From: Hormiphora californensis
Lineage: Eukaryota > Ctenophora > Tentaculata > Cydippida > Pleurobrachiidae
Assembly (NCBI GenBank): GCA_020137815.1
Contig: CM035350.1
Span: 3,852,418 to 3,916,417 of the forward strand
Length of the DNA: 64,000 bases
Direction of reading: 5' to 3'
Shown in pieces: positions 46,801-57,139 of the stretch; positions within the stretch are counted from its first letter, which is position 1; each line of letters starts with the position of its first letter. Below the pieces are notes generated by a model that was not told where the DNA came from, searched no databases, and worked only from the letters and a program-made list of their open reading frames with translations. Made by a program: the position numbers and the translations under genes.

Positions 46801-48046
46801 TGAATTTCAATTTGCGAGACGCAGTGAGTGTGCCCAGTAAAACCAGTGCTGACAATATCGGTAGACCCCCTATTTCGAATTTTTTCTAGCCGACAAAAAA
46901 TTCTGAAAAAATGCTGAAAATTAATGATAAATCAAAATAAGACGATATACGAAAAGTTTTAGGTATCTTGTCAACCTTTAATGGTTTAGATTAGATTGCC
47001 AATAACTAATAATAACTCACATGAGGTGCTGGAATGGTGTTGTGCTGTTTTGCAGATCAACTTTACACGTAGGGCAGCTCTGTCTGGTTTGCAGGTGACG
47101 TACTATACACGATTTACAGACTGATGGAGGGAAACGCATTAAATCTTGACTAGCTCGACCGATACTAATATATCGTTATATCCCACCCTGTCCGACAGTA
47201 AGACTAGTACTGTCCGATATAATCTGAACGGTTAATCACATCATCATGAACTAATTACAATACTAACATGAGTGGAGGCACTCAGATATGGTAGTACAGT
47301 CAACAAAGTAGCCATTACAGAGGGTACAAACAAAGTGTTCATTTAGCTCCTTCGCTTTAATTTGGATCTGAGGAAGAAAGAGGGGGTGAAATGAGGGAAT
47401 ATAATTGGTGCAACCAGCTACTCGTTATAAAACTAATTCTCACACAGTAGACACAGTCTCAACTCGTTATGTAAAACTAATTCTCAGTAGACACAGTCTC
47501 AACACACCTCATTCATGGAGACAGTTTCAGAGCGACGCCTCTTGACGATAGGAGATGTAGGGGGTGGTAGGGTACATACTGGACACTTGTCAGGGACATG
47601 ACCCTTCCACTGGTGGGTCTTGGTAAGAGGTTTAGAGCCACTTAGAGTCTTACAACATGATAGACACATGTACCTGGAAATACGTGTTATCAGATCTTTT
47701 CAAAGGTTAGTTTCTTGTATATAAAATTGTAGTCCAAGGTGCTAGGACATCTATCTATTTGATCTATAACTGATATTATTTACTTCATTGCTACTTGTAC
47801 AGTTCGCAGTATCCGTATTCTCCCACTATTTTCTGAGAAGTGACAAACTACAAACTACACATTAGTGACTGCTACAATAATATTATACCGTGGATGGATG
47901 TCGAACTTGTCCTCACTAACATCTAAATTATAGATTTCCCGTAATTTGTCAGCGTAGTCAGCTGTATGACAGACCCACCCAGAATCTCTGTACCCACCGC
48001 ACAGACGACATAACTTTTGGAGTGATCTAAAGTGCTCCTCAGTCAT
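43889..48046 (-). CDS. PCGF: Polycomb-group RING finger protein with RAG1-like N-terminal module
   Basis: PCGF proteins partner RING1 in PRC1 to ubiquitinate histone H2A. Nine exons, all phases consistent, 966 nt, 321 residues: 48046-47889, 47673-47508, 47367-47268, 47120-47021, 46182-46055, 45574-45502, 45375-45267, 45059-44970, 43930-43889. The RING (residues about 115-155) reads [39 protein letters not shown]; the C-terminal RAWUL domain reads [48 protein letters not shown]. Ahead of the RING is an unusual Cys/His-rich region: [48 protein letters not shown], similar in order and spacing to the zinc-binding region of RAG1 that precedes the RAG1 RING. Introns 4 and 8 carry transposons. The 3' half is duplicated at 30980-33940. 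Paralogue (PCGF1-6) is not assigned. Confidence 0.9.
44081..44733. mobile_element. Hairpin element with (A)n-TCAAAAACGATC core
   Basis: Inverted repeats GGGGGTGCAGCCCCAAAAAA and ...GGTATGGTTGGTTTTTTTT on both sides, with an interior of short AT-rich repeats. The site without the element (CAAGAAACTAAAAGATTG) is present at about 31185. Lys/Ile-rich frames in it are not genes. Confidence 0.7.
45814..45966. mobile_element. AAGTCGG-family MITE, copy 3
   Basis: In PCGF intron 5, flanked by TA. Termini and core as in the copy at 40040. The other duplication arm has no MITE here but carries the CAGGG fold-back element within a few bases of the same position. Confidence 0.8.
46190..46495. repeat. Intron-4 minisatellite of PCGF, containing a duplicated splice acceptor
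   Basis: Repeats of AGGTGGTTAGGGGCAGG and GGAGCAGTACTGGGGGAG. At 46303-46375 it includes a full copy of the exon-5 acceptor plus about 40 exon bases (compare 46136-46208). Confidence 0.8.
46529..46977. mobile_element. TTAA-flanked MITE, copy B
   Basis: 449 bp, over 90 percent like the copy at 18445-18894 by eye, with the same termini and TTAA on both sides (46525-46528, 46978-46981). Lies in PCGF intron 4. Confidence 0.85.
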
Positions 48047-48537
48047 TTTTCATGCTAGTGAGAAAATAGGGCATTATTTCAAACGAAAAGAATCAATACG
48101 CCGAATCAAACCAGACTTCTTGCACGAATCCTAGACCCTGCTTCAATTTTTGTTTGTACGAGTGTCTCCATTGACCGGAGATGGTCGAAAGAAGCGTAGT
48201 TCTGCAGATTATCTGCAAGATCCCGTTCGTAGAGTTTTAGTTCGATCTCAGACCCATCCGGGTATCTTGTTATCTGCGTCGTGTATTATCTACACATGTA
48301 GCAATTCCTCACAGAGCCTCCCTTGAAACTATTTGTATCTAGCCGTAGTAAGTGCCATCAGTCATGATCCAAGGTAAGGGGAGCTCCGAACCGTCTGAGC
48401 AAAATTATGCTCTTTCAGCACTCGTCACAGGGCAAAACTGACCGAAATGCGTAAATACAGGATATGGAAGCCCGAAGATGTGTTACGGTGAGAGAGAGTC
48501 GAGGAAGGCAACTTTGAACAGAGTGAGATTGAATTTG

Positions 48538-49588
48538 ATTATTATTATTATTATTAAATCTGTTTACAATAACTTGACACTGTCAATATTGTCCTCCTAT
48601 TTGCGAGGAAAATGGAACTCTCTAAAGTCCATTTTTATTCAACTGTTCACCCTTCAACTCATGCGCGTGCGATATTTTAATTTACGCTGCGCGCTATTTA
48701 CACGTTAACATGTGATACACGCGCAAAAAATTTCCGCGCACGACTTTGGGGGGTGAACAGTTGAAAAAAAATGGAGTATAGGTCTCTTTCACACTCTCTC
48801 AGCTGACAGATCATACAAACAAAATATAAAATGTCGATTAAAATACTGATTAGATAATGATTGTGATTAAAATATATTGTAAATTGATTAAATAAGTTAG
48901 TTAAAAATTCACTCCATGAAGTGCGATTCGTACACAGTCTGTACGTCTCGTGTTGGTCAGTTATACATTTACAATTGATTAGAATTTAAACCCATTACAC
49001 AAGCAGTTCATCTCCAAATAAGGATTGTTCTATCACAGCTCTAACTAGCTTTCTAAAGTTCGATTTTACCTGTTTGTCTTTGGAGAAAATTAGTGGAAGA
49101 TGGAAGTTCATTTCATAGGAAGATATCACCCTTAGTTCCTCACGGAGCCCTTCCACATCTTTTATCGCAGAACATTCAAACAACTTGTGGAATGTTGAAT
49201 CTGGGAGTTGGCCACATTCAAGACAATTGGGAACTGTAAGTGATCGCTCGTATCTCAGGTAACTGAAGCTGAAGTCTTGAAAACGTAAGGATCTGCCGTG
49301 TACAAAGTCTAAGACCTGAGATGAGTTCTGTCGAGACATGTTTCTTGGAACTATGGGGAAATCCAAAATGGCCTCTGAGTTGATAAGGCTGGCGAGTTCG
49401 TCTTGAGAGCGAATAGGAAGTATGCTGAAAGGGTCATCTCGAGTCAAATGGTTAATCGATGATTTGAGTGACCGGTCCCATAAACTACATGTGTACTGTC
49501 TCATTGATTGAATTTGAAAACTTTTGGGAAAAAAAACAATAAATAACCAACACACTCTCATACACTCATTCTCCCTCTCTCTGCTCAC
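48538..49588 (-). mobile_element. LINE ORF2 3' end with zinc knuckle
   Basis: A 197-residue minus-strand frame (49588-48995) ends a non-LTR ORF2: RYERSLTVPNCLECGQLPD then STFHKLFECSAIKD gives CX2CX8HX4C, the zinc knuckle after RNase H/RT in I/Jockey-type elements. An ATT-repeat tail lies at 48538-48556. A MITE (48625-48778) sits in the 3' UTR. 5'-truncated. Confidence 0.7.
48625..48778. mobile_element. CAACTGTTCACC-family MITE, copy 1
   Basis: Termini AAGTCCATTTTTATTCAACTGTTCACCC and its inverse, TA-flanked, with core TTAACATGTGATACACGCGC. Inserted in a LINE 3' end. Confidence 0.7.
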
Positions 49589-49714
49589 GTATCTCGAAAG
49601 TCAACATCTTCCACTCTGACTGGGATCACACGTCTCTTGGAAAACACGTCTTTTTGAAGAAAAAAAATTAAAAAACGGCCGTTTTGGAGATTTTTGAAAC
49701 GAATTTTTTGGGCG

Positions 49715-50105
49715 CCGTTACGATCTGGGTGTTTGGTGGCCTGTTTACAGGTGCGCGCTGCCAAAAAAGTTGATTCACTAAAACGGCTCTAAAGTGCGTT
49801 TCAAACGACTTGACCTGAGATTCCTGGAAATTCAGGATTTCCCCTTTGTAAATACACGCGCAATGCGCCGAATTCCAAGAATTACGGGTCAAGTCGCTTG
49901 AAACGGACTTTAACCGCCAAAACGGTTGAGTGGTTCGGCGGCCGAACCACTCAACCGTTTTGGCTAATTCAAAGTTTATCTGGTAGGGAATGTCAAGGCC
50001 TAACCCCAACCCAAACCCCAACCCTAACCCTAACCCTACTTTAGCCCTAACCCTGAAAAACCGTTTGTCAGCACTCACGAAACACCCAGATTTTAACGCT
50101 GGCCG
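49715..50105. mobile_element. MITE with telomere-like interior, copy 1
   Basis: Inverted termini CGTTACGATCTGGGTGTTTG and CACCCAGATTTTAACG. The interior has GTGCGCGCTGCCAAAAAAGT and a (CCCTAA)n tract at about 50000-50058. A related element is at 60845-61100. Confidence 0.6.
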
Positions 50106-50227
50106 AATTTTTTGGGTGCAGAATTAAATTTATTCAAATGATATTTCGCGCTGCTTTTCAATACTTAAAATGTAAAGCGCGATATTTTATTTGATTAGCG
50201 CCGCAAACAGCGCGCGCAACTGAAATA

Positions 50228-50673
50228 GGGATCCCTAAAAAAGTTCAGTATTTACACAGAGTTTAAAGTCCATTTTTTTTCAACTGTTCACCCAAAAACT
50301 GAAATTTAATAAAAATTAGAATTTTGGTGGCGCGCGCTATTCGTTAACATGTGATAAACGCGCAAAACAATTCCGCGCACGACTTTGGGGGGTGAACAGT
50401 TGAAAAAAAATGGAGTATACACAGTCTTTACACAGTCATTACACCCAGAGCGGCGCGTGCTGCGTTTTGCGGCTTTTTCTAAGAAAATATTGGATTGTGT
50501 GCTGCACAATTGAGTAAATTGAGCGCTGCGGCGAAAAAAGTTTCCGAAAACGCTGCAAATCGAGTGCGAAAGACGCAGTCTTTACACCCAGAGCGGCGCG
50601 GGCGCTCTGGGTGTAACGACTGTGTAAAGACTGTGTAAACTCTGTGTAAATACTGAACTTTTTTAGGGATCCC
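50228..50673. mobile_element. GGGATCCC MITE with nested MITE
   Basis: Termini GGGATCCCTAAAAAAGTTCA of about 40 bp, TA-flanked. The CAACTGTTCACC MITE (50266-50417) is inserted inside. The interior has repeated ACAGTCTTTACAC and GAGCGGCGCG. Confidence 0.75.
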
Positions 50674-51385
50674 TATTGAAAAATAAATTCAAAATTGTTT
50701 CTCTCGAGCTCGGGAAAATTTTTAAAACCTTATTTAATTTTGAAAATTGCCTTATTTTGAAAAGCGCTGCGTTTGCCAATGTAATGCCTTATCCCGCTAT
50801 CGGGGGCCAGCAGCGTTTGCCAAGAAATAATTTAGCGATACGGAAAATGTTTAAAGGTCTCCAGGGGCCTGCAGGAGACTGAGAGGAGGCTGGCCACATG
50901 AGACGACATCACCCATAGCATGAGTGAGGATTCCTCACTGAGAAAAAACCCCGATATCACACATGATCTTGGGTGATACTGGGGTGTCATCTGCTACTGG
51001 TTGATGTCCTCTTATGCGGTGGTGAGCCTCCAATGTGTCACCTAGAGACCCTGGATTGAGATATTATTTTACCACTTAATACTTATATCTACACTATTAA
51101 CTTTGATCAAATATTCTTTTCTTTCTTTTTTATCTTCTTAAACATGGCATCTCTTTGGCATTTCTCTGGCTCTGAAAAGGCCGCTATAGACGCGGTGCTA
51201 GTCTTTACGATAATCTCGGTGTTCTAGGAGTTAGTCTTTTAGTTCAAGAATAAACGGGTAGTGGACTATCATATTTAACGCATAATAGCGGGATATAAAT
51301 ATTCTATATTATTATTATTATTATTATTCCTTTGAACTTTTTTACGGATCGCTATTTTCGTAAAAATATGTACTCAATTTGATTC
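50674..51385. other. Intergenic region before EBP2
   Basis: No gene recognised. Holds the dispersed GCTATCGGGGGCCAGCAGCG motif (about 50795) and a LINE-like ATT-repeat tail at 51305-51328. Confidence 0.5.
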
Positions 51386-51409
51386 ATTAACTCTCCCCAT
51401 TCTCTCAGG

Positions 51410-52300
51410 ATGATTAAGTTAGACAATCCCCTATTGGACGATCCTATCAATGATGATTCAGAGGGAGAACAAGTTGAGGAAATGGAGATAACTGGTGTCC
51501 TGAAAACCGGGAAAGTCACAGAAGCCGCTGTCAAAACTGCCAACCATATCAACAACATTGCCAAGTTAAAAGAGAGATTACAAGCCATTCAACAGACCCT
51601 TCCCTGGATCGAAACCCTTGACGTTACAGTTGATTTGAAAGTTCCAACTCAGGAGCTGAAAGACATTGCCAGCGACAACTTCAAACAGGAAATGCTATTT
51701 TATAAACAGTGTTCAGTTGGTGCCCAGCAGGGCATCCTCCGACTACAGGAGATGGGTTTCCCCACTGCCCGACCCGAGGATTTCTTCGCTGAGATGGTGA
51801 AAAGTGATGAGCACATGAAGCGTGTAAAACAGAAGTTGGTCAGTAAGCAGTTGGTTCTGGAGAGAACTGAGAAGGTGACAAAGAGCAGGAAGATGAAGAA
51901 GTTAGGGAAGAAGGTGCAGCATGAAGTGTTGAAACAGAGGCAGCAGGATAAAAAGCAGGTCATGGACACTGTCAAGAAGCTGAGGAAGGGCATGACAGAC
52001 CAAGAGGACATCGATAACTTTGAAATTAACGAAGAGGAGGAGAAACAGCGGCCTCTGTCAATCAAGGAGATGAACAGGAAACGGAAGGCCAAGGAATCAA
52101 AATACGGATTTGGAGGAAAGAAAAAGTATGCCAAGACAAACACCGCAGAATCTTACAAAGACATTTCCTCATTCAGTTCGCGTATCCACAGTAAGCCAAA
52201 GAAGAGTGCCAAGAATGAAAAGAGAATGGCAGGAAAACCACAGCGACCAGGCAAGAACAGGCGTGCTCAGATGAAGTCAAATAAGGGGAAGAAGAAATAA
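51410..52300 (+). CDS. EBNA1BP2: rRNA-processing protein EBP2 (EBNA1BP2 homologue)
   Basis: 296 residues in one exon. EBP2 acts in the nucleolus in 27S pre-rRNA processing and 60S subunit assembly. The conserved blocks are in order: PWIETLDVTVD, DNFKQEMLFYKQ, LGFPT-like MGFPTARPEDFFAEM, SDEHMKRVKQKL, KKLGKKVQHEVLKQRQQDKK, then KYGFGGKKKYAKTNTAESY and a basic tail. Length fits the family. The ATG is two bases after a clear acceptor (CTCTCCCCATTCTCTCAG), so the mRNA begins with a spliced-on leader or a 5' UTR exon. An AATAAA overlaps the stop region. The K2P gene starts 230 bp downstream. Confidence 0.95.
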   Translation: MIKLDNPLLDDPINDDSEGEQVEEMEITGVLKTGKVTEAAVKTANHINNIAKLKERLQAIQQTLPWIETLDVTVDLKVPTQELKDIASDNFKQEMLFYKQCSVGAQQGILRLQEMGFPTARPEDFFAEMVKSDEHMKRVKQKLVSKQLVLERTEKVTKSRKMKKLGKKVQHEVLKQRQQDKKQVMDTVKKLRKGMTDQEDIDNFEINEEEEKQRPLSIKEMNRKRKAKESKYGFGGKKKYAKTNTAESYKDISSFSSRIHSKPKKSAKNEKRMAGKPQRPGKNRRAQMKSNKGKKK

Positions 52301-52529
52301 ACATTCTTAGCCGGGTGGTTCATTGACTGAGATTTTTATTAACTTATTGTAACGCTGCTTTACCTTTTAGTAATCACACCGTGTTTCAATCCCTTCCCTT
52401 ATCAGCACCCATTTCTATCGTTTGTATCCCAATTCCCAACTATCAAATCCCTCTTTATCTAGCCCAAAATCCCATCTTTCTGTCCCTGTGTCCTAAACAA
52501 ATAATATTTTCCTCTCCCTCACTAGCGCC

Positions 52530-53516
52530 ATGCTGGAGCCTGAGGCTGACCTCGAGCTGCTAAACGATGAGGGGCAGACGGTGGATGAGGGTAAATTCTC
52601 ATCTTTCTTTCTAGGGCCCACTTACAGAACAGTTAAAGAGCTTTTCTGTGTCACTGCCACAGTCCTTATCTGCCTTGGTGTCTCTGCCCTGGTGTTTACC
52701 TACACCGAGAGGAAGTGGGACATAATGAATGCTGATCTGGGGGAGAAAGAGCGCGACCAGTCGTTCACTGATCCTGCAAAGAGGGAGCGGATGAAGACAT
52801 GGTATGCGGAGATAGAACAGAATCTGGAGTCCAATGTGGGATCGATCAACTCCTACCTGCACATTGCCAAACAGCAGTGCTATCTCAAGCGGGACAAGTA
52901 TGATTTTGAGTGGCACTGGGGTGGGGCTGTCGATTATGTTATCTCCCTGATAACAACGACCGGCTGGGGAGTGACCATCCCCGCATCCGCCGGTGGAAAG
53001 TTCTTCACCGTCTTCTACTTCCTTGGCGCTCTCCCTTTCATCTCTCTCTTCCTGTACAGTCTGGTAGACATGATGGACACGACTGTCACCCAAATCCGCC
53101 GGTTCTTGGCCTCCCGGATCGAGGCTCATGAAGCAAACCCAGATGGCTGGGCTTTGTACACCGTCACCGCATTCCTCGGTCTTATCACCTTCCTCATGCT
53201 ACTGGTGATGGCAGGTGTTAGTGCAAGGAGAGAGCACTCCTGGGACATATCGGGGCAGGATTTAGTGGCTGGATGGGCAGGTGATGGAAAGCAACAGTGG
53301 ACTTATTGGGATGCTCTGTACTATCAACTCTACTCTATGTTGACCGTGGGACTGGGAGATTTCCATCACAGAGCATATGATGGCACCTTCTCTGCTAACC
53401 AGTTCTTTTTTGTCTTCATCCCTATCTGCCTATACTTGGCAGTCGTCAAGACGCTGATGAATCAGTTCAAGAAGACGAGGTCTCCCCGGCCTATGAACTT
53501 GGCAGGACACCAGTGA
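52530..53516 (+). CDS. Two-pore-domain potassium channel (K2P)
   Basis: 328 residues, one coding exon. K2P topology: TM1 about 36-58, a long extracellular cap loop, pore 1 with filter TTGWGV (143-148), TM2 about 158-178, TM3 about 207-230, pore 2 with filter VGLGDF (273-278), TM4 about 290-310, short cytoplasmic tail. Typical filters are TIGYG and VGFGD, so Trp replaces Tyr in pore 1 and Leu replaces Phe/Tyr in pore 2. Cys118 in the cap loop could form the inter-subunit disulfide. The ATG follows an acceptor (CTCTCCCTCACTAG) by four bases. It lies between EBP2 and a FAM120-like gene, same strand; a common transcript is possible. Confidence 0.9.
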   Translation: MLEPEADLELLNDEGQTVDEGKFSSFFLGPTYRTVKELFCVTATVLICLGVSALVFTYTERKWDIMNADLGEKERDQSFTDPAKRERMKTWYAEIEQNLESNVGSINSYLHIAKQQCYLKRDKYDFEWHWGGAVDYVISLITTTGWGVTIPASAGGKFFTVFYFLGALPFISLFLYSLVDMMDTTVTQIRRFLASRIEAHEANPDGWALYTVTAFLGLITFLMLLVMAGVSARREHSWDISGQDLVAGWAGDGKQQWTYWDALYYQLYSMLTVGLGDFHHRAYDGTFSANQFFFVFIPICLYLAVVKTLMNQFKKTRSPRPMNLAGHQ

Positions 53517-54109
53517 AAAAAACAGAAATTAGGATGCTTGGAAGAGAGAGATTGTTGAGAGAAGGAATGGTAGCGGTTATATTAGAATGAAATGGACCGG
53601 ATCGAATGGAATAGACTGATTCATTTTAAAACACTTTATTGATAGAAGTTATTTTATTCTGCTGATTTTATGTGATTTAGTGATAAGTAGTTATCACCGT
53701 CCAATTTGAAAGTTTCCATTTATTGGATGGTCGGTGGATTTTTAATAAAATGTAAATATCAGAATTATATACGCCTAACATGATGTGGTAGTCATACGCT
53801 CACGGCTCAATAGAATTAGTAGGTGATGTATATTTATCTTATATCAGAAACATGTATAAAATTTTATTGTGCTGTTACATCTTTATTCTACTGTTTATGT
53901 TGCTATGAGCTGAATATGATTTGTTGCGTTTTACTAGCACAAAACGTACCCTTGCGTTTTTGCTCCCCTACCCCCTCCATAATATATATCTCACTCTTTC
54001 CGTTACTGTACCTTCTCAGTTCTAGTTATATACCCTACCTTACCCCTCTCCTCGATGCCTCTCCATCCCCTTGTCCCTTCTAACTTTCCCTCTTCACACA
54101 TCTAGGAGA

Positions 54110-56443
54110 ATGGTAGTAAATGGCCTCAATGATTTCATCTTCCACAAATGCCCCAACTCTGTGAAAACAATCCCAATTTGTGGTGAACCGGGAACGAAGT
54201 ACCTGGTGGACGGGTGCTCCTTCATAAACACAATTGTCAAACAGACCACGTGGGTATTTGGGGGTCAGTGGAAGGAGATCAAGGAGAAAATTGAAAAGAC
54301 TGTCGCTGGGTTACTCGAAGAAGGGTGCGGGGCTATTTTTGTTGTCCCTCACGACGAGGACAAGGTGACCCGGGCAGACCTAGATCAGATTCGTGTGGGC
54401 CTCGAGTTCATCTCCCAACACAACAAACTTCCAACATCCGATTTCTACCAGAGCCCCGTTGGGGTCTATGTATTCCTGGGACAGGTACTGAAACATTACT
54501 GTGGTGATAAAATCGAGGTTATCTGTTCGGTGGCTGATTACGAGTTCGAGGTAGCGGCGTGGGCCAAAGTAAGGGAATGTACTGGATTACTAACTGATAA
54601 TATGGAGTATGTGGTTATGAACACGGCACCCTGTTACCTTCTCTCATCCCTAAACCTACCCTCACATACAGTCACCATGATAGATCGGGCAATGCTGACT
54701 AGACATGTCGGGTTGAAGGAGGGTACTCTGCCCCTATTGTCGTGTCTCCTTGGTAACGCTCACATGCCACCCGACAAACTAAAACAATTTCATCGGAAAC
54801 TCAGTAGTGGGCTGACCACGATTAAGGACGGGGGAAGCGCTAAACTAAACCCCGTTCTGGATATTCTTCCCCGTATTTGCATGTATGTCCGACCCCATAC
54901 CGCACAGTTTCCAATGCTTGCTCGGACGGTGTTTAATGATTCCGAGCGGGCGGGTGAGTTGGAGGCGGTGGTTGGCCGTTACCAGTTGGCAGAGGTTGAG
55001 GAGGAAGGGTGGCTGCCCGGCGGTGCCCCTCCCGAGGCGCCACTTTATAACGTTCAGGTGCAGTTAATTACTAACCCATTAACCATATTGATTTTGATAA
55101 TGATTCATTTCCATACCATTCTATTTATTCTCCTCCATGGTTTCACTTTGTGTGCGTTTGTGTGTCATTATATTATGACGTCATTATGTGACGTCAGTCA
55201 TTTTGTGTGACGTCACTAACGAACCCTCCCCCGATTTCCCCAACCCCCAGGTGTATGAGGATGTATGTGCAAGACAGCGATCATGTACAAGTGTTCCCTT
55301 TGTTCGGGATCTCCTCTACAGTTATACCTATGAGCAGGGCTGCACGGTGGAGTTTCAACCCAAAACCCCCTCCATGACCCTCTACCAGCCCATCCGGCAG
55401 GCATGTTACAGCGTGGTCTTGGGTCCTAATGCCTCTGTAACGGAGAATTGTGCTGGGAGGAACACACAGACTGTACCGTGTGGGGAGCTAAGGGGGCGTG
55501 TTGATCTGGCTGCTGCAAGTGGAGAGGAGAAGAAAGTGGGGTGTCTTCGTGGAGTGTCTGGGAGTGACATTTAGTGCAGCCCTAGCTGCTGAACTACCAA
55601 CCCAGTTCCTAGGGTTGTGCTGTATACTAAACTACTGGTACCACAGTGAGCAGATCGATCTTCAGACATGGGAGGTAGATGCCTTGATAGCCCAGGCTGT
55701 ATCCCAATACGCCAAGGATGTACCCTCCATACAGCGGATACTGGTGACGGTTGTTAACCCCCGGGCTATAACCCTAGCTGCGCAGTTTGCAAGGGGTGTC
55801 GAGGCGGTACTGCAGACTGCCTCAATAACAGGCCTCCCTCTGGAACCCTCTCCTTCCCCATCATTACTTTGATGGACGGCTGTTTAGTTTCTACTACTAC
55901 CTTGCCAGCCAGGGCAGCACGGTGGAGGCTCTGTGTGACTAATGATTCGGAGAGGGTAGAGTTGTTTGCATTCCTAAAGATGGTGATTAAGGAACAGAAT
56001 CTGGCCTACAAGAACGATAAAAAAGAGAGCAGGAGGAGTATTGTACCCGAATATGAGAGTGTCAGTGACAGTAGTGAAAGTGAGGGAGAGGAAGAGAAGG
56101 ATGATGAGGATGAAGGGGTCGATGTTGAACCAGTCTCAGAAGATGATGATACTGTGTTTAAACCCCCTCATTATGACGTCATAACGTCACATCATGACGT
56201 CATAACGTCACCTCATGACGTCATACCGTCTGACAAAGAGATGATATCCCCTGAATGAGGAAGTTCCAAGGTTTAGACAGGACTCAACGGGCTAGTGCAG
56301 TGTTCGAACTGGCTCGCCTTGCTATGCAGGCCCCCCTCTACCCTTCCGCCACTGTTCGAACCAAGAGACTATCGGACAAAGAGAATCATATGACAAATGG
56401 GGGTGGTCCCCTTGCGAAGCGATCTAAGAGTGTTGCGGACTGA
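54110..56443 (+). CDS. FAM120-like protein (constitutive coactivator of PPAR-gamma family), frame disrupted
   Basis: FAM120 proteins carry a degenerate PIN/XPG-like N-terminal domain. Exon A 54110-55057 encodes MVVNGLNDFIFHKCP, KYLVDGCSF, FGGQWKEI, SVADYEFE and LPLLSCLLGNAHMPPDKL, matching the family in order. Exon B starts at 55251 after CCCCCAACCCCCAG. From there homology changes frame: 55251-~55500 (YQPIRQACYSVV), ~55525-55860 (RRKWGVFVECLGV, LPTQFLGLCCILNYW), 55862-~55935 (HYFDGRLFSFYYYLAS), ~55935-56258 (ERVELFAFLKMVIKE, acidic tail) and 56255-56443. Small unrecognised introns, sequence errors or pseudogene decay could explain this. One acidic residue of the nuclease-like core is lost (SVADYE where relatives have YDSDY). 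ATG is four bases after an acceptor (CACACATCTAG). Confidence 0.75.
55176..55215. promoter_or_regulatory. Three CRE palindromes in FAM120-like intron
   Basis: TGACGTCA at 55176, 55189 and 55208. The full palindrome is the CREB/ATF site; three in 40 bp is far above chance. Three more lie in the coding region at 56174-56223. Confidence 0.45.
56174..56223 (+). repeat. 21-bp coding repeat with TGACGTCA
   Basis: TGACGTCA at 56174, 56195 and 56216, exactly 21 bp apart, encoding HYDVITS, HHDVITS, PHDVIPS near the C-terminus of the FAM120-like protein. Confidence 0.7.
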
Positions 56444-57139
56444 AATCACTATCTAGTCTCCCTGTGTTATTATCTGTTTGTATGTGGACACCCAGGTGGT
56501 ATATTTGTGTTCTTGATCCGTGACTCTATCTTTGTTGTTCGTTACCCACCCTCTCTATCAATATAACAACAAGTGTGTGTGTCGATAAAAACTGTGTTCT
56601 AAACAGCAGAAAAAGTGTGAAACGAGATGAATGATATTCTATTTTGACAGTTTAATTTATTTACAAAAGCCCAAATCTACCGTGTTTTCTATATTTTCTG
56701 TAACGCGATCTAGGTAACGGTATTGGGGCACACTAGGATACCCACACACTACCAAGTCACTAGCTCAACAGCTGTTCCACACACCCGCCCCTCTGCAGCA
56801 GTTGTATCTCGATACTTGATGGAACGCGCGCCCTCTCTCAAAATAGTAAAGAGTGCGGCAGTTCAGCACTTCCAGCGCCCTCAATGATCAGGGGTCACAC
56901 AGACAGACCAACCACACGTTGCGTACACGCGATTTGTTGTGGGGATTTGTGCACACCAACAAACAAGATTTTACAAGAAGCAAACTCGGTTTTTAGATTT
57001 AAAAGAACATGGTCGGTTGTAGTGTGTCCCAATAAGTTACAGTTAATAAATTAATAAAAAAGCTAAAAGAGTCTCTTTTGAGAAGTGACATTCGGAAGTT
57101 TTGAAAAGTGTTTTTTAGCTCGACAGCCCATCCTCTCCT
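56444..57139. other. Convergent 3' region between FAM120-like and NOP58
   Basis: No gene recognised. The two neighbours converge here; AATAAA-like signals (for example AATAAATTAATAAAAAAG near 57050) suit the NOP58 or FAM120-like 3' ends. Confidence 0.5.

Noticed and set aside
46055-48046. RAG1-type transposon or recombinase
   Set aside because: Only the N-terminal zinc module resembles RAG1; what follows is a PCGF RING and RAWUL domain, with no RAG core.
51700-52143. Minus-strand frames opposite EBP2, K2P, FAM120-like and SDR exons
   Set aside because: Shadows of real plus-strand coding sequence without recognisable domains.
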